Assembly (NCBI RefSeq): GCF_004366075.1
Contig: NZ_SODU01000001.1
Coordinates: forward strand, 1,210,392 to 1,274,391
Length of the DNA stretch: 64,000 nt
Reading direction: 5' to 3'
Source: Kribbella pratensis
GTDB lineage: Bacteria > Actinomycetota > Actinomycetes > Propionibacteriales > Kribbellaceae
In this document: positions 16,544 through 26,036 of the stretch, one piece after another
How the letters are laid out: the number at the start of each line of letters is the position of its first letter
How positions within the stretch are numbered: the first letter of the stretch is position 1
The notes under the pieces: model-generated
What the model saw: the letters and a program-made list of their open reading frames with translations, nothing else
Databases searched by the model: none
What the model was told of the DNA's origin: nothing
Position numbers and translations under genes: made by a program

Positions 16544-18840
16544 CGAGCGTTCACCCCGGGGAGCTCCAGACGGGACGATGTGGACGGTGTCTTCCAGTCG
16601 ACGATCTGCCAGCGCGCGGCCCGGGCGGCCCGGAACAGCGACACGTCGGGCGAGACCGCGACCGGGTTGCCGACCGCTGACAGCATCGGCAGATCCGAGT
16701 GGCTGTCCGCGTAGGCGTACGACTTGGACAGGTCGATGTTGGTCTGCCGCGCGTGGTGCTTGAGCCAGGCGGCCCGCGACTCACCGACCAGCGGCGGGCC
16801 GGACAGGAAGCCGGTGCAGCGGCCGCGGTCGTCGACAGCCAGCTCGGCGGCGACGATCTCGTCGAACAACGGCTCCAGCGGACGGGTCAGCGGCCGGACC
16901 GCCCCGGTGATCAGGATCGTCTTGTGCCCCGCGGCGCGGTGCTCGCGAATCCGGCGTACGGCGGCGCCGCTCAACCGTTCCAGCACGTGCTCGGCGAGGA
17001 TCTCGTCGACGATCTGGTTCAGCTCCTCCAGATCCGCGCCGGCGTACCGGCGGTAGATCGTGCGGAGGAACGTGCCGCGGTCCTTGCGCTCGGCGGCGAT
17101 CAGCTTCGGGAGCTTGCGGAGCATCGCGCCGATCTCGCCGGCCCGCTGCGGGCCGTCCAGCTCGGGCAGCCGCATCCACAGGTAGGTCTCGATCACGTTC
17201 GACGACAGCAGCGTGCCGTCCATGTCGAACGCCGCGACCACCTTCGCCTCGGACGGCTCGACCTTCTTGAGGACCCCCGCGGACTCGGCGAGCGCCTTGT
17301 TCCGCTTCTTGCGGACGACGTCCAGCCGGCGCATCGACTCGGTGACGCTCGGGCAGTGCAGCTCCTGCAGGTAGTACTGCCAGTCGACGACCGCGGTGTC
17401 GCAGGCGAACTTCTCCTTGTCGTCGCCTTCGAGTGCGTTGTGCAGCGCGAGCACGTTGTCGTCGATGAACTGCAGCTCCGCCTGTGCGTACTCGGAGTAC
17501 AGGTCCATGTAGCGGCGCAGGAAGTCGAGGCGGCGCTTCTGGACGTCGAGCTCGCGGGCGTACTTCCGGGTCCGCTCACCCCGCGGGATGGTGGTGATGA
17601 TCTTGTCGGCGATCTTGTGTGCGCGTTCGCCGTACCTGAGCATGCTCTCGACCGAGTCGCCGCCGGGGAACTTCCACACCGGCAGCCGGACCGCGCCGCG
17701 CTCGCCGAGGTCGAAGGGATGCTTGGAGAAGTACGCGCGGACGCCCGCGTACAGCTGCTCGAACGTCAGCGGGTTCCGGGCGCCGGAGCCGATGTGGTAG
17801 TACTCCGGCTTGCTCAGCTCGGGCTCGGTCGCCATCACCGCGCAGATCGCGCCGACGACGTGGTCGACCGGGATGATCTCGATGACGGAGTCCGGCGACG
17901 CCGGGAACTCGGGCAGCTCGCCGCGGCCGTAGGCCAGGATCAGCGGCTCGGCCATCTTGAAGCCCTCGATCCAGCCCGGGTGCGGGCTCTGCAGCGCGGA
18001 CTCGATGATGGCCGGCCGGACGATCGACGTCGGCAGCTTGCCGGAGAACTCCTCCACCACGCGCTCGCCGAGCGCCTTGGTGAACGTGTAGCAGTCGGTC
18101 CAGCCGAGGCTGCGGGCCCGCTCGGTGCCGGTCTCGACCAGCCGCTTCGCGACCCATTCGGTACGCCGCCGCTCGGTGTCGGCCGCGGCCGTCAGGTGAC
18201 CGGCGCGCCGGTGCAGCTTCTCGGCCTCCTTGCGGAACTTCGCCAGCATCGGCGCGGACCGGGACTGCTCCTCGATCCGGGACTTCATCGCCATCCCGGC
18301 CTCGGCCTCGGTCCGCCAGTCGACGAGGTGGTCGACCGGGGCCTCCGGGATCGCACCGCGCCGGCGGCCGGCCGTGTAGGCGGTGGAGATGTGCACGTAG
18401 TGGACCTGCCGGCCCGTTTCGACGATCCGCTCGAGCAGGCTCTTGGTGCCGAGCACGTTGGTCGTGAACGCCTCGTGGATCGGCGGGTCGAAGCTCACGT
18501 CGCCGGCGCAGTGCACGACGATGTCGAGATCCTTCGGCAGCTCCGGTACGTCGGACAGGTCGCCGTCGATCACCTGGATCCGGGCGGCCGACAGGGCCTC
18601 GGCGTCGGCGTACTCCGTGCCCTCGCCGTAGAACGGCTTGAAGATGTCCTTCCGCAGCAGCTGCGCCATCCGGTCGGTGCCGGTCATCGAGCCCTTCGGC
18701 CGGATGATCGCGACCACGGTGGTGCCGGGAAGCTCGCCGATGATCCGGTGCAGCAGCGCCTCACCGACGAAGCCGGTGACACCGGTGACCAGGACCTTCT
18801 TGTCCTTGAGCTTGTCCTTGAGCTTGCCGCGCACACTCAC
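16540..18840 (-). CDS. Fatty acyl-CoA reductase-like SDR fused to a HAD-IB phosphatase
   Basis: 766 aa from a GTG at 18840 that overlaps the priA stop (GTGA); a second GTG at 18834 is possible. Residues about 10-520 are an extended SDR of the thioester-reductase/fatty acyl-CoA reductase type: [15 protein letters not shown] nucleotide loop and the YxxxK pair in [10 protein letters not shown]. Residues about 540-760 are a SerB-like [21 protein letters not shown], and [11 protein letters not shown]. The first half would reduce an acyl thioester; the second would hydrolyse a phosphate monoester. The frame extends upstream through priA but that part is not coding. Confidence 0.85.
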   Translation of the reverse strand: MSVRGKLKDKLKDKKVLVTGVTGFVGEALLHRIIGELPGTTVVAIIRPKGSMTGTDRMAQLLRKDIFKPFYGEGTEYADAEALSAARIQVIDGDLSDVPELPKDLDIVVHCAGDVSFDPPIHEAFTTNVLGTKSLLERIVETGRQVHYVHISTAYTAGRRRGAIPEAPVDHLVDWRTEAEAGMAMKSRIEEQSRSAPMLAKFRKEAEKLHRRAGHLTAAADTERRRTEWVAKRLVETGTERARSLGWTDCYTFTKALGERVVEEFSGKLPTSIVRPAIIESALQSPHPGWIEGFKMAEPLILAYGRGELPEFPASPDSVIEIIPVDHVVGAICAVMATEPELSKPEYYHIGSGARNPLTFEQLYAGVRAYFSKHPFDLGERGAVRLPVWKFPGGDSVESMLRYGERAHKIADKIITTIPRGERTRKYARELDVQKRRLDFLRRYMDLYSEYAQAELQFIDDNVLALHNALEGDDKEKFACDTAVVDWQYYLQELHCPSVTESMRRLDVVRKKRNKALAESAGVLKKVEPSEAKVVAAFDMDGTLLSSNVIETYLWMRLPELDGPQRAGEIGAMLRKLPKLIAAERKDRGTFLRTIYRRYAGADLEELNQIVDEILAEHVLERLSGAAVRRIREHRAAGHKTILITGAVRPLTRPLEPLFDEIVAAELAVDDRGRCTGFLSGPPLVGESRAAWLKHHARQTNIDLSKSYAYADSHSDLPMLSAVGNPVAVSPDVSLFRAARAARWQIVDWKTPSTSSRLELPGVNAR

Positions 18841-19574
18841 TTGTCGCCTCCACGCGTGAGCTCGAGTGCCTGTTCCAGGGTGAACGCGCCGGCGTAGAGC
18901 GCTTTGCCGACGATGACGCCCTCGACGCCGTCCTTGACGAGCGTGCTGAGAGCTTTGAGATCGTCGAGGCTGGAGACGCCGCCCGACGCCACGATCGGCT
19001 TGTCGGTGCGTGCGCACAGGTCGCGGTACAGGTCCAGGTTCGGGCCCTGGAGCATGCCGTCCTTGGTGACGTCGGTGACGACGTAGCGCTCGCAGCCGGC
19101 CGTCTCCAGCCGGGCGAGCACCTCGTACAGGTCGCCGCCTTCCTTGGTCCAGCCGCGGGCGGCCAGCGTGCGGCCGCGGACGTCCAGACCGATCGCGACG
19201 CGGTCGCCGTACTGCTGGATGATCCGGTCGCACCACTGCGGGTCCTCGAGCGCGGCGGTGCCGATGTTCACCCGGCGCGCGCCAGTTGCCAGCGCTGCCT
19301 CCAGGGAGTCGTCGTCGCGGATGCCACCGGACAGTTCGACCTGTACGTCGAGCTTGCCGGTCACCTCGGCGAGCAGCTCACGGTTGCTGCCGCGACCGAA
19401 CGCCGCGTCCAGGTCGACCAGGTGGATCCACTCCGCACCGGCGTCCTGCCACGCCATCGCCGCCGCCAGCGGGTCGCCGTACGACGTCTCACTGCCGGCC
19501 TCGCCCTGCACCAGCCGAACCGCCTGACCGTCCGCCACATCGACGGCAGGCAGCAGCACCAGGTTCTCAGACAT
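18837..19574 (-). CDS. priA: Bifunctional HisA/TrpF isomerase PriA
   Basis: 245 aa from the ATG at 19574 (a GTG 6 nt upstream is possible). A (beta/alpha)8 isomerase that acts in histidine synthesis (ProFAR to PRFAR) and, in actinobacteria without trpF, in tryptophan synthesis. It is very close to the mycobacterial enzyme: [53 protein letters not shown], and the PriA-type [14 protein letters not shown] and [19 protein letters not shown]. It heads the coupled minus-strand operon that ends with hisF and marR. Confidence 0.93.
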   Translation of the reverse strand: MSENLVLLPAVDVADGQAVRLVQGEAGSETSYGDPLAAAMAWQDAGAEWIHLVDLDAAFGRGSNRELLAEVTGKLDVQVELSGGIRDDDSLEAALATGARRVNIGTAALEDPQWCDRIIQQYGDRVAIGLDVRGRTLAARGWTKEGGDLYEVLARLETAGCERYVVTDVTKDGMLQGPNLDLYRDLCARTDKPIVASGGVSSLDDLKALSTLVKDGVEGVIVGKALYAGAFTLEQALELTRGGDK

Positions 19575-19653
19575 GGCCACACCCTAGAGGGCGATGCGGA
19601 AAGATTCGTAACCCGGAGGCCTCCTGAGTCGTTTAAATCCGATCTGTCTCAGC

Positions 19654-19677
19654 AATACCAGTCTGTCCAGTGGTATT
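19654..19677. promoter_or_regulatory. Operator candidate between priA and P450
   Basis: AATACCA-N10-TGGTATT, a perfect 7-bp dyad, 24 bp total, between divergent priA (start 19574) and P450 (start 19695). It lies 17 nt before the P450 GTG. A dimeric repressor site is likely; no regulator gene is adjacent. Confidence 0.55.
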
Positions 19678-19694
19678 ACGCCTAGGCTGGGCGG

Positions 19695-20807
19695 GTGGTG
19701 ACCGTCGAACAACTCGAGAACGATCCGCATCCGACCCTCGCGCAGATCCGGCCGATCGGGTGGATCGAGGCACTGAACAGCTGGGTCGTCACGTCGCGCG
19801 CACTCGTGCTGACCGTCCTGCGCGATCCGGACACGTTCACGGTCGACGATCCGCGATTCTCGACGGCCCAGGTGGTCGGCCCGTCAATGCTGTCCCTGGA
19901 CGGCGGCCTGCACAAAGCGCACCGCGATCCCTTCGAGTCACCTTTCACCCTGGCCGAGACTCGTCGTCGCTTCACCGGCCCGGTCCAGCAGACCGTCGAG
20001 GAACTGATGGCTGCCCTGAAACAGCCTGCTGATCTCCGCACCGGGCTGGCTGGTCCGTTGTCCGTCGCGGTGGTCGCGATGTCGCTCGGCCTGCCGCCGG
20101 CGTCGGCCTCGACGGTGCTCGACTGGTACACCGCGATCTCCGCCTCCGTGTCCGGCGTCTCCGCCGGTCGCCCGGTCACCGCCGAAGGCGCCGCCGCCTT
20201 CGCCGAGCTGCACAAACATGTTGCCGCGGGCATCGACTCGTCGGACTCCCTGGTCGCCACGGCCGCGCACGCCGGGCTCGGCGTGGACGAGGTCGTCGCC
20301 AATGCCGCCGTCCTCATGTTCGGCGGGATCGAGACGACCGAGGGCATGATCACCAACGCGCTCTGGCACCTCCTGACGCATCCCGAGCAGCTCGACCTGG
20401 TGCTGGCCGACCCGTCGCTGCTGCCGAACGCGATGGAGGAGTCGCTCCGCCTCGAACCGGCCGCCGCCGTCGTCGACCGCTACGCCACCCGCGACATCGA
20501 GCTTGCGGGCCGGGAGATCCGTCGTGGCGACATGGTGACCGTGTCGCTGGCGGGTGCCGGTCGTGATCCCGAGGTGTTCGAGTCGCCGGACGACTTCGAC
20601 GTACGGCGGGCCAACGCCCGTCGCCATCTCGCCTTCGCGAGCGGACCGCACATCTGTCTCGGCATGCACCTGACGCGCCTGGAAACACTCGTCGCCCTGG
20701 AGGCCGTCCTCGAACTTCCCGGGCTCCGCCTGGCCGCGGACTCGCCTCCGCCGCGCGGGCTGGTCTTCCGCAAGCCGTCGGCGTTGCGGGTCAGCTGGGA
20801 CGCGTGA
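19695..20807 (+). CDS. Cytochrome P450
   Basis: 370 aa, slightly short for the family. The I-helix oxygen-binding motif is FGGIETTEG, the ExxR pair is EESLRL, and the heme-Cys loop is FASGPHICLGMHL. A soluble class I-type bacterial P450 that would need ferredoxin and reductase from elsewhere. Two adjacent GTG codons (19695, 19698) can start it. The 3' end overlaps the convergent methyltransferase by 17 nt. Substrate unknown. Confidence 0.92.
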   Translation: MVTVEQLENDPHPTLAQIRPIGWIEALNSWVVTSRALVLTVLRDPDTFTVDDPRFSTAQVVGPSMLSLDGGLHKAHRDPFESPFTLAETRRRFTGPVQQTVEELMAALKQPADLRTGLAGPLSVAVVAMSLGLPPASASTVLDWYTAISASVSGVSAGRPVTAEGAAAFAELHKHVAAGIDSSDSLVATAAHAGLGVDEVVANAAVLMFGGIETTEGMITNALWHLLTHPEQLDLVLADPSLLPNAMEESLRLEPAAAVVDRYATRDIELAGREIRRGDMVTVSLAGAGRDPEVFESPDDFDVRRANARRHLAFASGPHICLGMHLTRLETLVALEAVLELPGLRLAADSPPPRGLVFRKPSALRVSWDA

Positions 20808-21549
20808 GCACGAGCATCGTCGCGGAGTAGACGGGCATCGGCCGGTCCGGATCCCGCTCCGCGTCCTCGGCGAACATGGCGAACCCGGACTCGATCTCGT
20901 CCGCCGGCAGATGCTCGAACGTCGACAGCGCACGATGGCTGAGCCGCTCGTACCGCTCCCGCAAGGTGCGCGGCTCCTCGGCGGTGATCTCGACGACGTC
21001 GTCGCCCGGCGTCAGCCCGGCCTCGACCGCAAGCGCCTGCGTCGCGGACAGCGAGAGGTACATCGCGGCGTCGACCTCCCGCGCGGACGGGAAGTACTCG
21101 TACCAGAACAGGTCCGGCATCAGGTCCGCGAACTGCGTGCGCAGCAGCGCCACTCCCCCGGGCCGCAGCACCCGGCGTACCTCACGGAGTCCCTGCAACG
21201 GATCCGGGAAGTGATGGAACGACAGGAACATCAGCACCGCGTCGACCGATGCCTCAGGCAACGGAATGTCCTCCGCGGCGCCCTTCAGGTAGGTCACCCC
21301 CGGATGCGGGGCCTCCTCGGCCGCGGCACGCATCCGGTCCGACGGCTCCACGCCGTACACCTGGCCCTGGAACCGCGCGGCCAGACCCGGGGTGAGCCGA
21401 CCGGTCCCGCTGCCCAGGTCGAGGACGTCCAGCGGGCGCCGCTGCGGGAGGTACGTCGCGAAGGCGCTGGTCCAACGCTCTACCTCGGCGGGCGAGATGC
21501 CGCGGCCCGCGACGTACACACTGCCCATCCGACCGTTGTAGTCGACCAT
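20791..21549 (-). CDS. Class I SAM-dependent methyltransferase
   Basis: 252 aa. Motif I is VLDLGSGTGRLTPGLA, followed by the acidic end of strand 2 (GVEPSDRM), motif IV-like VDAVLMFLSFHHFPDP and LREVRRVLRPGGVALL. The UbiE/BioC-like fold methylates a small molecule; the acceptor cannot be read. It begins 9 nt after the stop of a small membrane-protein gene, so it is the third gene of a TSUP-membrane protein-methyltransferase unit. Confidence 0.88.
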   Translation of the reverse strand: MVDYNGRMGSVYVAGRGISPAEVERWTSAFATYLPQRRPLDVLDLGSGTGRLTPGLAARFQGQVYGVEPSDRMRAAAEEAPHPGVTYLKGAAEDIPLPEASVDAVLMFLSFHHFPDPLQGLREVRRVLRPGGVALLRTQFADLMPDLFWYEYFPSAREVDAAMYLSLSATQALAVEAGLTPGDDVVEITAEEPRTLRERYERLSHRALSTFEHLPADEIESGFAMFAEDAERDPDRPMPVYSATMLVLTRPS

Positions 21550-21558
21550 GACCCGAGG

Positions 21559-22017
21559 TTATCCGCCTTGGCCGAGCATTGCCGCGAAGGACAGGAGTGC
21601 CGCTAGCAGTGCTAGGACTGCGGCGGCGTACGCGAGGATCGTCGTGGACAGCGCAAAGGTGCGGCCGCTGGGCCGGTCACGTGCCTCCTGGCGGACCGCA
21701 TGCGCACAGCGCACCGCTGCGATGCCGACCAGCAGGCCAGGTACGGGTTGGAGCAGAAAGCCAGGGGCGTCGAACGACGGGTCCGAGTACGCGAGGTCGT
21801 ACATCGTCGTGAAGGCGGCCCAGATCACCAGTGGCGTGGACAACGCGAGCAGAACGGCCGCCGGGGCCGCCGGCACCCAGAGCGGTCCATCGGCGTTCGA
21901 GGGATTCACCCACGAACCGCCGCGACGGCGGCTCGCGGCGAGCACCGCGGCCAGGCCGAACGCGACCAACCCGATGAACGACCACAGAGCGACGTTGTCC
22001 CGTTGCACGGCCCCCAC
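21559..22017 (-). CDS. Small integral membrane protein, unknown function
   Basis: 152 aa with about four hydrophobic segments (LWSFIGLVAFGLAAVLA, VPAAPAAVLLALSTPLVIWAA, FLLQPVPGLLVGIAAV, ILAYAAAVLALLAALLSFAA). No family recognised. It lies between a TSUP permease (31 nt upstream) and a methyltransferase (9 nt downstream), probably one operon. Confidence 0.7.
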   Translation of the reverse strand: MGAVQRDNVALWSFIGLVAFGLAAVLAASRRRGGSWVNPSNADGPLWVPAAPAAVLLALSTPLVIWAAFTTMYDLAYSDPSFDAPGFLLQPVPGLLVGIAAVRCAHAVRQEARDRPSGRTFALSTTILAYAAAVLALLAALLSFAAMLGQGG

Positions 22018-22048
22018 CTCCCCCGCGGCCTACGGTACAGACGCGGTG

Positions 22049-22825
22049 TCAGGCGAAGAAGACGTCGTACGCGAGGCGCAGGATCAGCGCCGAGACCACG
22101 ACCAGGAAGATCACCCGCACGAACTTGCTGCCGCGCGCGACCGCCGTCCGGGCGCCGAGCAGACCGCCGAGCATGTTGGCGGCCCCCATGATCAGGCCGA
22201 GCCGCCACAGCGGTGCGCCGTTCAGCGCGAACACCGCGATCGCGCCCAGGTTCGTGGCCACGTTGGCGATCTTCGCATTCGCGCTCGCCTGCAGGAAGTT
22301 GTACCCGAGCAGGCCGACCAGCGCGAAGATCAGGAACGATCCGGTCCCCGGCCCGACCGCGCCGTCGTAGAAGCCGATCAGTACGCCGACGCCGCCCGCC
22401 GCGAGGTAGTGGTCGCGGCCGTCGAACCGCAGCGCGGTGCGGGCGCCGAGGGACGGCTTCATCGCGGTGTAGATCGCGACCGCCACCAGCAGCACCAGGA
22501 CGATCGGCTTGAACCACGACATCGGGATCCTGGTCGCCACCAGGGCACCGGCCGCCGCCCCGAGTCCGGCCAGGATCGCCATCGGGAGCACGGTCTTACG
22601 GTCCGGCCGCACCTTCACGCCGAACGTGACCGCACTGGTCGTCGTACCGAACAACGACGAGATCTTGTTGGTCGACAGGATCTGCGCCGGCGACGCGTTC
22701 GGCAGCCCGAGCAGCATCGCGGGCAGCTGCAGCAACCCGCCGCCGCCGACCACCGCATCGATCCAGCCGGCCGCGAAGGCGGCGACCACCAGGAACAGCA
22801 AGGTCAGCAACGAGACATCAGGCAC
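22049..22825 (-). CDS. TSUP/TauE-SafE family permease
   Basis: 258 aa from a GTG at 22825. The signature AGWIDAVVGGGGLLQLPAML near the N-terminus and a second copy around GFYDGAVGPGTGSFL give the internal two-fold repeat of this family, with about 7 to 8 transmembrane segments. Members export sulfite, sulfoacetate or other small organosulfur anions. No sulfur genes are next to it. Confidence 0.88.
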   Translation of the reverse strand: MPDVSLLTLLFLVVAAFAAGWIDAVVGGGGLLQLPAMLLGLPNASPAQILSTNKISSLFGTTTSAVTFGVKVRPDRKTVLPMAILAGLGAAAGALVATRIPMSWFKPIVLVLLVAVAIYTAMKPSLGARTALRFDGRDHYLAAGGVGVLIGFYDGAVGPGTGSFLIFALVGLLGYNFLQASANAKIANVATNLGAIAVFALNGAPLWRLGLIMGAANMLGGLLGARTAVARGSKFVRVIFLVVVSALILRLAYDVFFA

Positions 22826-22855
22826 AGCAGCAAGTCCTCACGGCCCGATGATCCG

Positions 22856-22884
22856 GTAAGGGCGTAGTACAGCTCAACCCTTAC
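22856..22884. promoter_or_regulatory. Inverted repeat between TSUP permease and DGPF protein
   Basis: GTAAGGG and CCCTTAC, perfect 7-bp arms with 15 nt between, in the divergent intergenic region. It may be an operator for either side. I found no obvious ECF-type promoter motif here. Confidence 0.4.
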
Positions 22885-22929
22885 ACCGCGGAGTGAGAGC
22901 CATGACACCTCATCCGGGAGAATGGCAGG

Positions 22930-23316
22930 GTGAAGTTTCTACTGCTGATCCACAACAACCTCGAGGCGCTCAAAGGATTCACCGAGGACCAACTGGTCGA
23001 GCTGTCCGGCGGGCGGGAACACGTCGCGACGCTCGCCCGCGACCTGCTGAAGACCGGTGAGCTGGTGTCGGTCCTCGGGCTGAACGAGCCCGGCGAGGAG
23101 AAGGACGTCCAGCTCGTCGCCGGTACGCCGGTGATCTCCGACCGGCCGTTCCTGGAGACGAAGGAGTACCTGGCCGGTGCGATGGTGCTGCACTGCGCGT
23201 CGGTCGAGCGAGCGCTGGAGATCGCGGCGATGATCCCGCTGGCGCAGTTCCGGCGCGTCCAGTTGCGGGAGATCCGGCTCGACCAGGACGACTTCCTGGC
23301 GGAGCTCGGCGAGTAG
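22930..23316 (+). CDS. DGPF/YCII-domain protein paired with ECF sigma factor
   Basis: 128 aa from a GTG at 22930. The YCII ferredoxin-like fold starts MKFLLLIHNN and ends with the FRRVQLREIR strand. Proteins of this family are the standard partner encoded next to ECF42 sigma factors; the biochemical role is unknown. The sigma factor starts 9 nt after its stop. Confidence 0.85.
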   Translation: MKFLLLIHNNLEALKGFTEDQLVELSGGREHVATLARDLLKTGELVSVLGLNEPGEEKDVQLVAGTPVISDRPFLETKEYLAGAMVLHCASVERALEIAAMIPLAQFRRVQLREIRLDQDDFLAELGE

Positions 23317-23325
23317 TTACAGCCC

Positions 23326-24543
23326 ATGAGTGAGCTCGAGGCGGCGATCAGGGCGGCGGCGCCGCGGGCGCTGGCCGCGCTGGTCCGGCGGTACGGCGTG
23401 TTCGACCAGTGCGAGGACGCCGTACAGGAGGCGCTGCTCGAAGCGTTCGTGCAGTGGCGTGCGAACGGCGTACCGGAACAGCCGATCGGCTGGCTGATCA
23501 GTGTCGCGTCGCGGCGGATGATGGACGGGTGGCGGCGGGACAACGCACGCCGGCAGCGCGAGCTGAACGACTACCTGCGAGCGCCGGACGATCTGTACGA
23601 CCCGGACGACTACCGCGAGGACGCCGACGACACGGTCCGGCTCCTCGTGCTGTGCTGCCACCCCGAGCTGACACCTGCATCGCAGATCGCGCTGACGTTG
23701 CGCTCGGTGGGCGGCCTGACCACGGCCGAGGTGGCTGCCGCTCTGCTCGTCAGCGAGACCACCGTCGCCCAACGCATCAGCCGCGCGAAGCGACAGCTCA
23801 AGGACGCACGTTTCGAGCTGCCGACGGCCGAGGAGTACGACGTGCGGATGCGCGCCGTACTGCAGGTGCTCTACCTGATCTTCAACGAAGGGCATACCGC
23901 CAGCGCGGGCGACTCGTTGCAGCGCGTGGATCTGGCCGAGGAGGCGCTCCGGATCACCCGCCTGCTCTGTCAGGCCACCGGCGAGGCCGGAGAGGTGGCC
24001 GGCCTGCTGGCGTTGATGATCCTCACCCACGCCCGCCGCGACGCGCGGACCGGCCCCGGTGGCGATCTGATCCCGGCCGATCGACAGGACCGATCCCGCT
24101 GGTACGCCGACGAGATCGCCCAGGGCGTCCGCATCGTCGAGGAGACACTGCGCTCCGGCCCTCTCGGCCCGTACCAGCTGGAGGCGGCGATCGCGGCCGT
24201 GCACAGCGAGGCCGACTCGGTCGAAACCACCGACTGGGAACAGATCGCCGGGCTCTACCGGATCCTCGAGAAGATCGACCCAAGTCCGATGGTGACGCTC
24301 GGGTCCGCCGTCGCGGTCGCGATGACCGAAGGCCCGGACGCCGGGATCGCGATCGTCGAAGACCTCGCCGACGACCGGTACCTCGGGGATCACCACCGCC
24401 GGCTGTCCGTCCTCGCCCATCTCCACGAGCTCGCCGGCCGCCCGGACCTGGCCCGCTCCAACTACCTCGCGGCACTGGAGCGGACCCGGAACACGGCCGA
24501 GCAGAACTACCTCCGCGACCGCATCGCCCACCTCATCAGATGA
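23326..24543 (+). CDS. ECF42-type RNA polymerase sigma factor with long C-terminal extension
   Basis: 405 aa. Region 2 is in the first 90 residues (RYGVFDQCEDAVQEALLEAF...PIGWLISVASRRMMDGWRRDNARR) and region 4 at about 110-165 (LTPASQIALTLRSVGGLTTAEVAAALLVSETTVAQRISRAKRQL). A 200-residue helical extension follows, ending in YLAALERTRNTAEQNYLRDRI, as in ECF42 factors. No anti-sigma gene is adjacent; the extension is thought to take over control in this group. The 3' end overlaps the convergent oxidase by 37 nt. Confidence 0.9.
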   Translation: MSELEAAIRAAAPRALAALVRRYGVFDQCEDAVQEALLEAFVQWRANGVPEQPIGWLISVASRRMMDGWRRDNARRQRELNDYLRAPDDLYDPDDYREDADDTVRLLVLCCHPELTPASQIALTLRSVGGLTTAEVAAALLVSETTVAQRISRAKRQLKDARFELPTAEEYDVRMRAVLQVLYLIFNEGHTASAGDSLQRVDLAEEALRITRLLCQATGEAGEVAGLLALMILTHARRDARTGPGGDLIPADRQDRSRWYADEIAQGVRIVEETLRSGPLGPYQLEAAIAAVHSEADSVETTDWEQIAGLYRILEKIDPSPMVTLGSAVAVAMTEGPDAGIAIVEDLADDRYLGDHHRRLSVLAHLHELAGRPDLARSNYLAALERTRNTAEQNYLRDRIAHLIR

Positions 24544-25895
24544 CGGCGCCCGCCCGTCCACTCTGGACGCGGCGGCACGCTCAAGGGACTACGGAACACG
24601 TGGCCGGGGTCGACCGCCTGCTTGAGTGCGGCCAGCCGGGCGCGGTGCTGCTCCGGGAAGCAGCTGTCCAGGTCCGCGTCGGTCGGGTCGGAGATGAAGT
24701 TCTGGTACGCGCCGTTCGGATTCATCGACCGCCACAGGGCGTCGAAGTCCTTGGGCTGCTGGGTTCCCTGCTGTTCGGGCGATCCCATCAGCACCGAGTT
24801 GACCAGGAACCGCGCGTCACGGTGCGCGAACGCGGTCGCGTCCGCGGGCATCGCGCCGTACGCACCACCGAGCGACCGGATCTCGATCGCGAGTCCCGGG
24901 ATCCGCGGGCGGGCCTCCAGCAGTCTTTGGCTCAGGTCCGGCGACCAGGCGTTGTAGAAGCCGTTGCGGATCCGCGGGCGCCAGTCCGCCGGCATCGACA
25001 TGTCGGAGAACACGTCGGCGTACGGGACCTCGGACACCTTCTCGGTGATCATCGAGCCGAGGTGACGCAGCGGTTCCAGTGCCGCGTCCACATCACCGGT
25101 CACACACACCATGATCGCGACCGGAACCTGCCGGTCGGCCATCATCGTCGGCGCCAGTTGCAGCGACGACGTCAGCTCCTCGGGCGCGTCCGCGGCGTAC
25201 TCCGCCCAGCCCTCGAGCACCTGCTCCGCCTGTGTCCACGGGTACAGCAGGGTGCCGAAGTGCACGGTGGGTCGGCGTACGGCGCTGATGTCGTACGACG
25301 TGACCACTCCGAGGCTGCCCGCTGCACCGCGGAGTCCCCAGAACAACTCCGAGTCCGTGGCGGCGTCGACCCGGCGTACCGAACCGTCCGCGGTGACCAC
25401 CTCGGCCGAGACCACGTTGTCGATCGCCAGCCCGTGCTTGCGGACCATCCACCCGATGCCGCCACCGGCCATCAACCCGCCGACACCAACGCTCGCCGTG
25501 TCACCGGACGAGATCGCCAGACCGACCTTGCCGAGCCGCTCGGCGACGCGGCCCCAGGTCGCGCCGGTGCCGATCCGGACGACGTCGTCCGGCAGCAGCC
25601 TGACCTCGTCCATCGGCCGTACGTCGATCACGACGCCGCCGTCGTTCGTGCCGAACCCGGCCGCGTGGTGCCCGCCGCTGCGGACCGCGATCGGCAGGTC
25701 GTTCGTCTCGGCGTACTTCAACGCCGCCACCACGTCGTTCGCGCTCGCACACCGCACGATCACCTGCGGCCGGCCCTCGGCCGTCATCACCCGCCCGGCG
25801 TCCGGGTACCCCGCGTCCCCGTCCACCAGCACGTCACCCGCAACGGCCTGCCGCAGCCCGTCGATCCCCCGCCCATCCAGCACAGATTCCCTCAT
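24507..25895 (-). CDS. FAD-linked oxidase, berberine-bridge/VAO type
   Basis: 462 aa from the ATG at 25895, preceded by AGGGAG at about 6 nt; the 14 in-frame codons further upstream are rejected. The FAD domain has IAVRSGGHHAAGFGTNDGG, where the first His after GG is the usual 8-alpha covalent flavin site, and SGDTASVGVGGLMAGGGIGW. Family members oxidise alcohols, sugars or secondary metabolites with oxygen. No signal peptide. Substrate unknown. Confidence 0.87.
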   Translation of the reverse strand: MRESVLDGRGIDGLRQAVAGDVLVDGDAGYPDAGRVMTAEGRPQVIVRCASANDVVAALKYAETNDLPIAVRSGGHHAAGFGTNDGGVVIDVRPMDEVRLLPDDVVRIGTGATWGRVAERLGKVGLAISSGDTASVGVGGLMAGGGIGWMVRKHGLAIDNVVSAEVVTADGSVRRVDAATDSELFWGLRGAAGSLGVVTSYDISAVRRPTVHFGTLLYPWTQAEQVLEGWAEYAADAPEELTSSLQLAPTMMADRQVPVAIMVCVTGDVDAALEPLRHLGSMITEKVSEVPYADVFSDMSMPADWRPRIRNGFYNAWSPDLSQRLLEARPRIPGLAIEIRSLGGAYGAMPADATAFAHRDARFLVNSVLMGSPEQQGTQQPKDFDALWRSMNPNGAYQNFISDPTDADLDSCFPEQHRARLAALKQAVDPGHVFRSPLSVPPRPEWTGGRRHLMRWAMRSRR

Positions 25896-26000
25896 CGCCA
25901 ACTCCCTGTCTCCCGGACGCCCCCTCAGGCGCCACACCCCGGGATCGGAGCCGACCGACGTTCCTCGACATCAAATGCCGAAGAAAATATGCCGGAAAAT

Positions 26001-26031
26001 CCGGCCCGCTCCCTCATGGGGAACGGGCCGG
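26001..26031 (-). terminator. Intrinsic terminator of proS
   Basis: CCGGCCCG and CGGGCCGG, a perfect 8-bp GC stem with further internal pairing, starts 6 nt after the proS stop and is followed on the minus strand by ATTTTCC. This is the clearest intrinsic terminator in the window. Confidence 0.85.
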
Positions 26032-26036
26032 AAGGT

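Noticed and set aside
16699..18897. 732-codon plus-strand open frame
   Set aside because: Shadow of the acyl-CoA reductase/HAD fusion.
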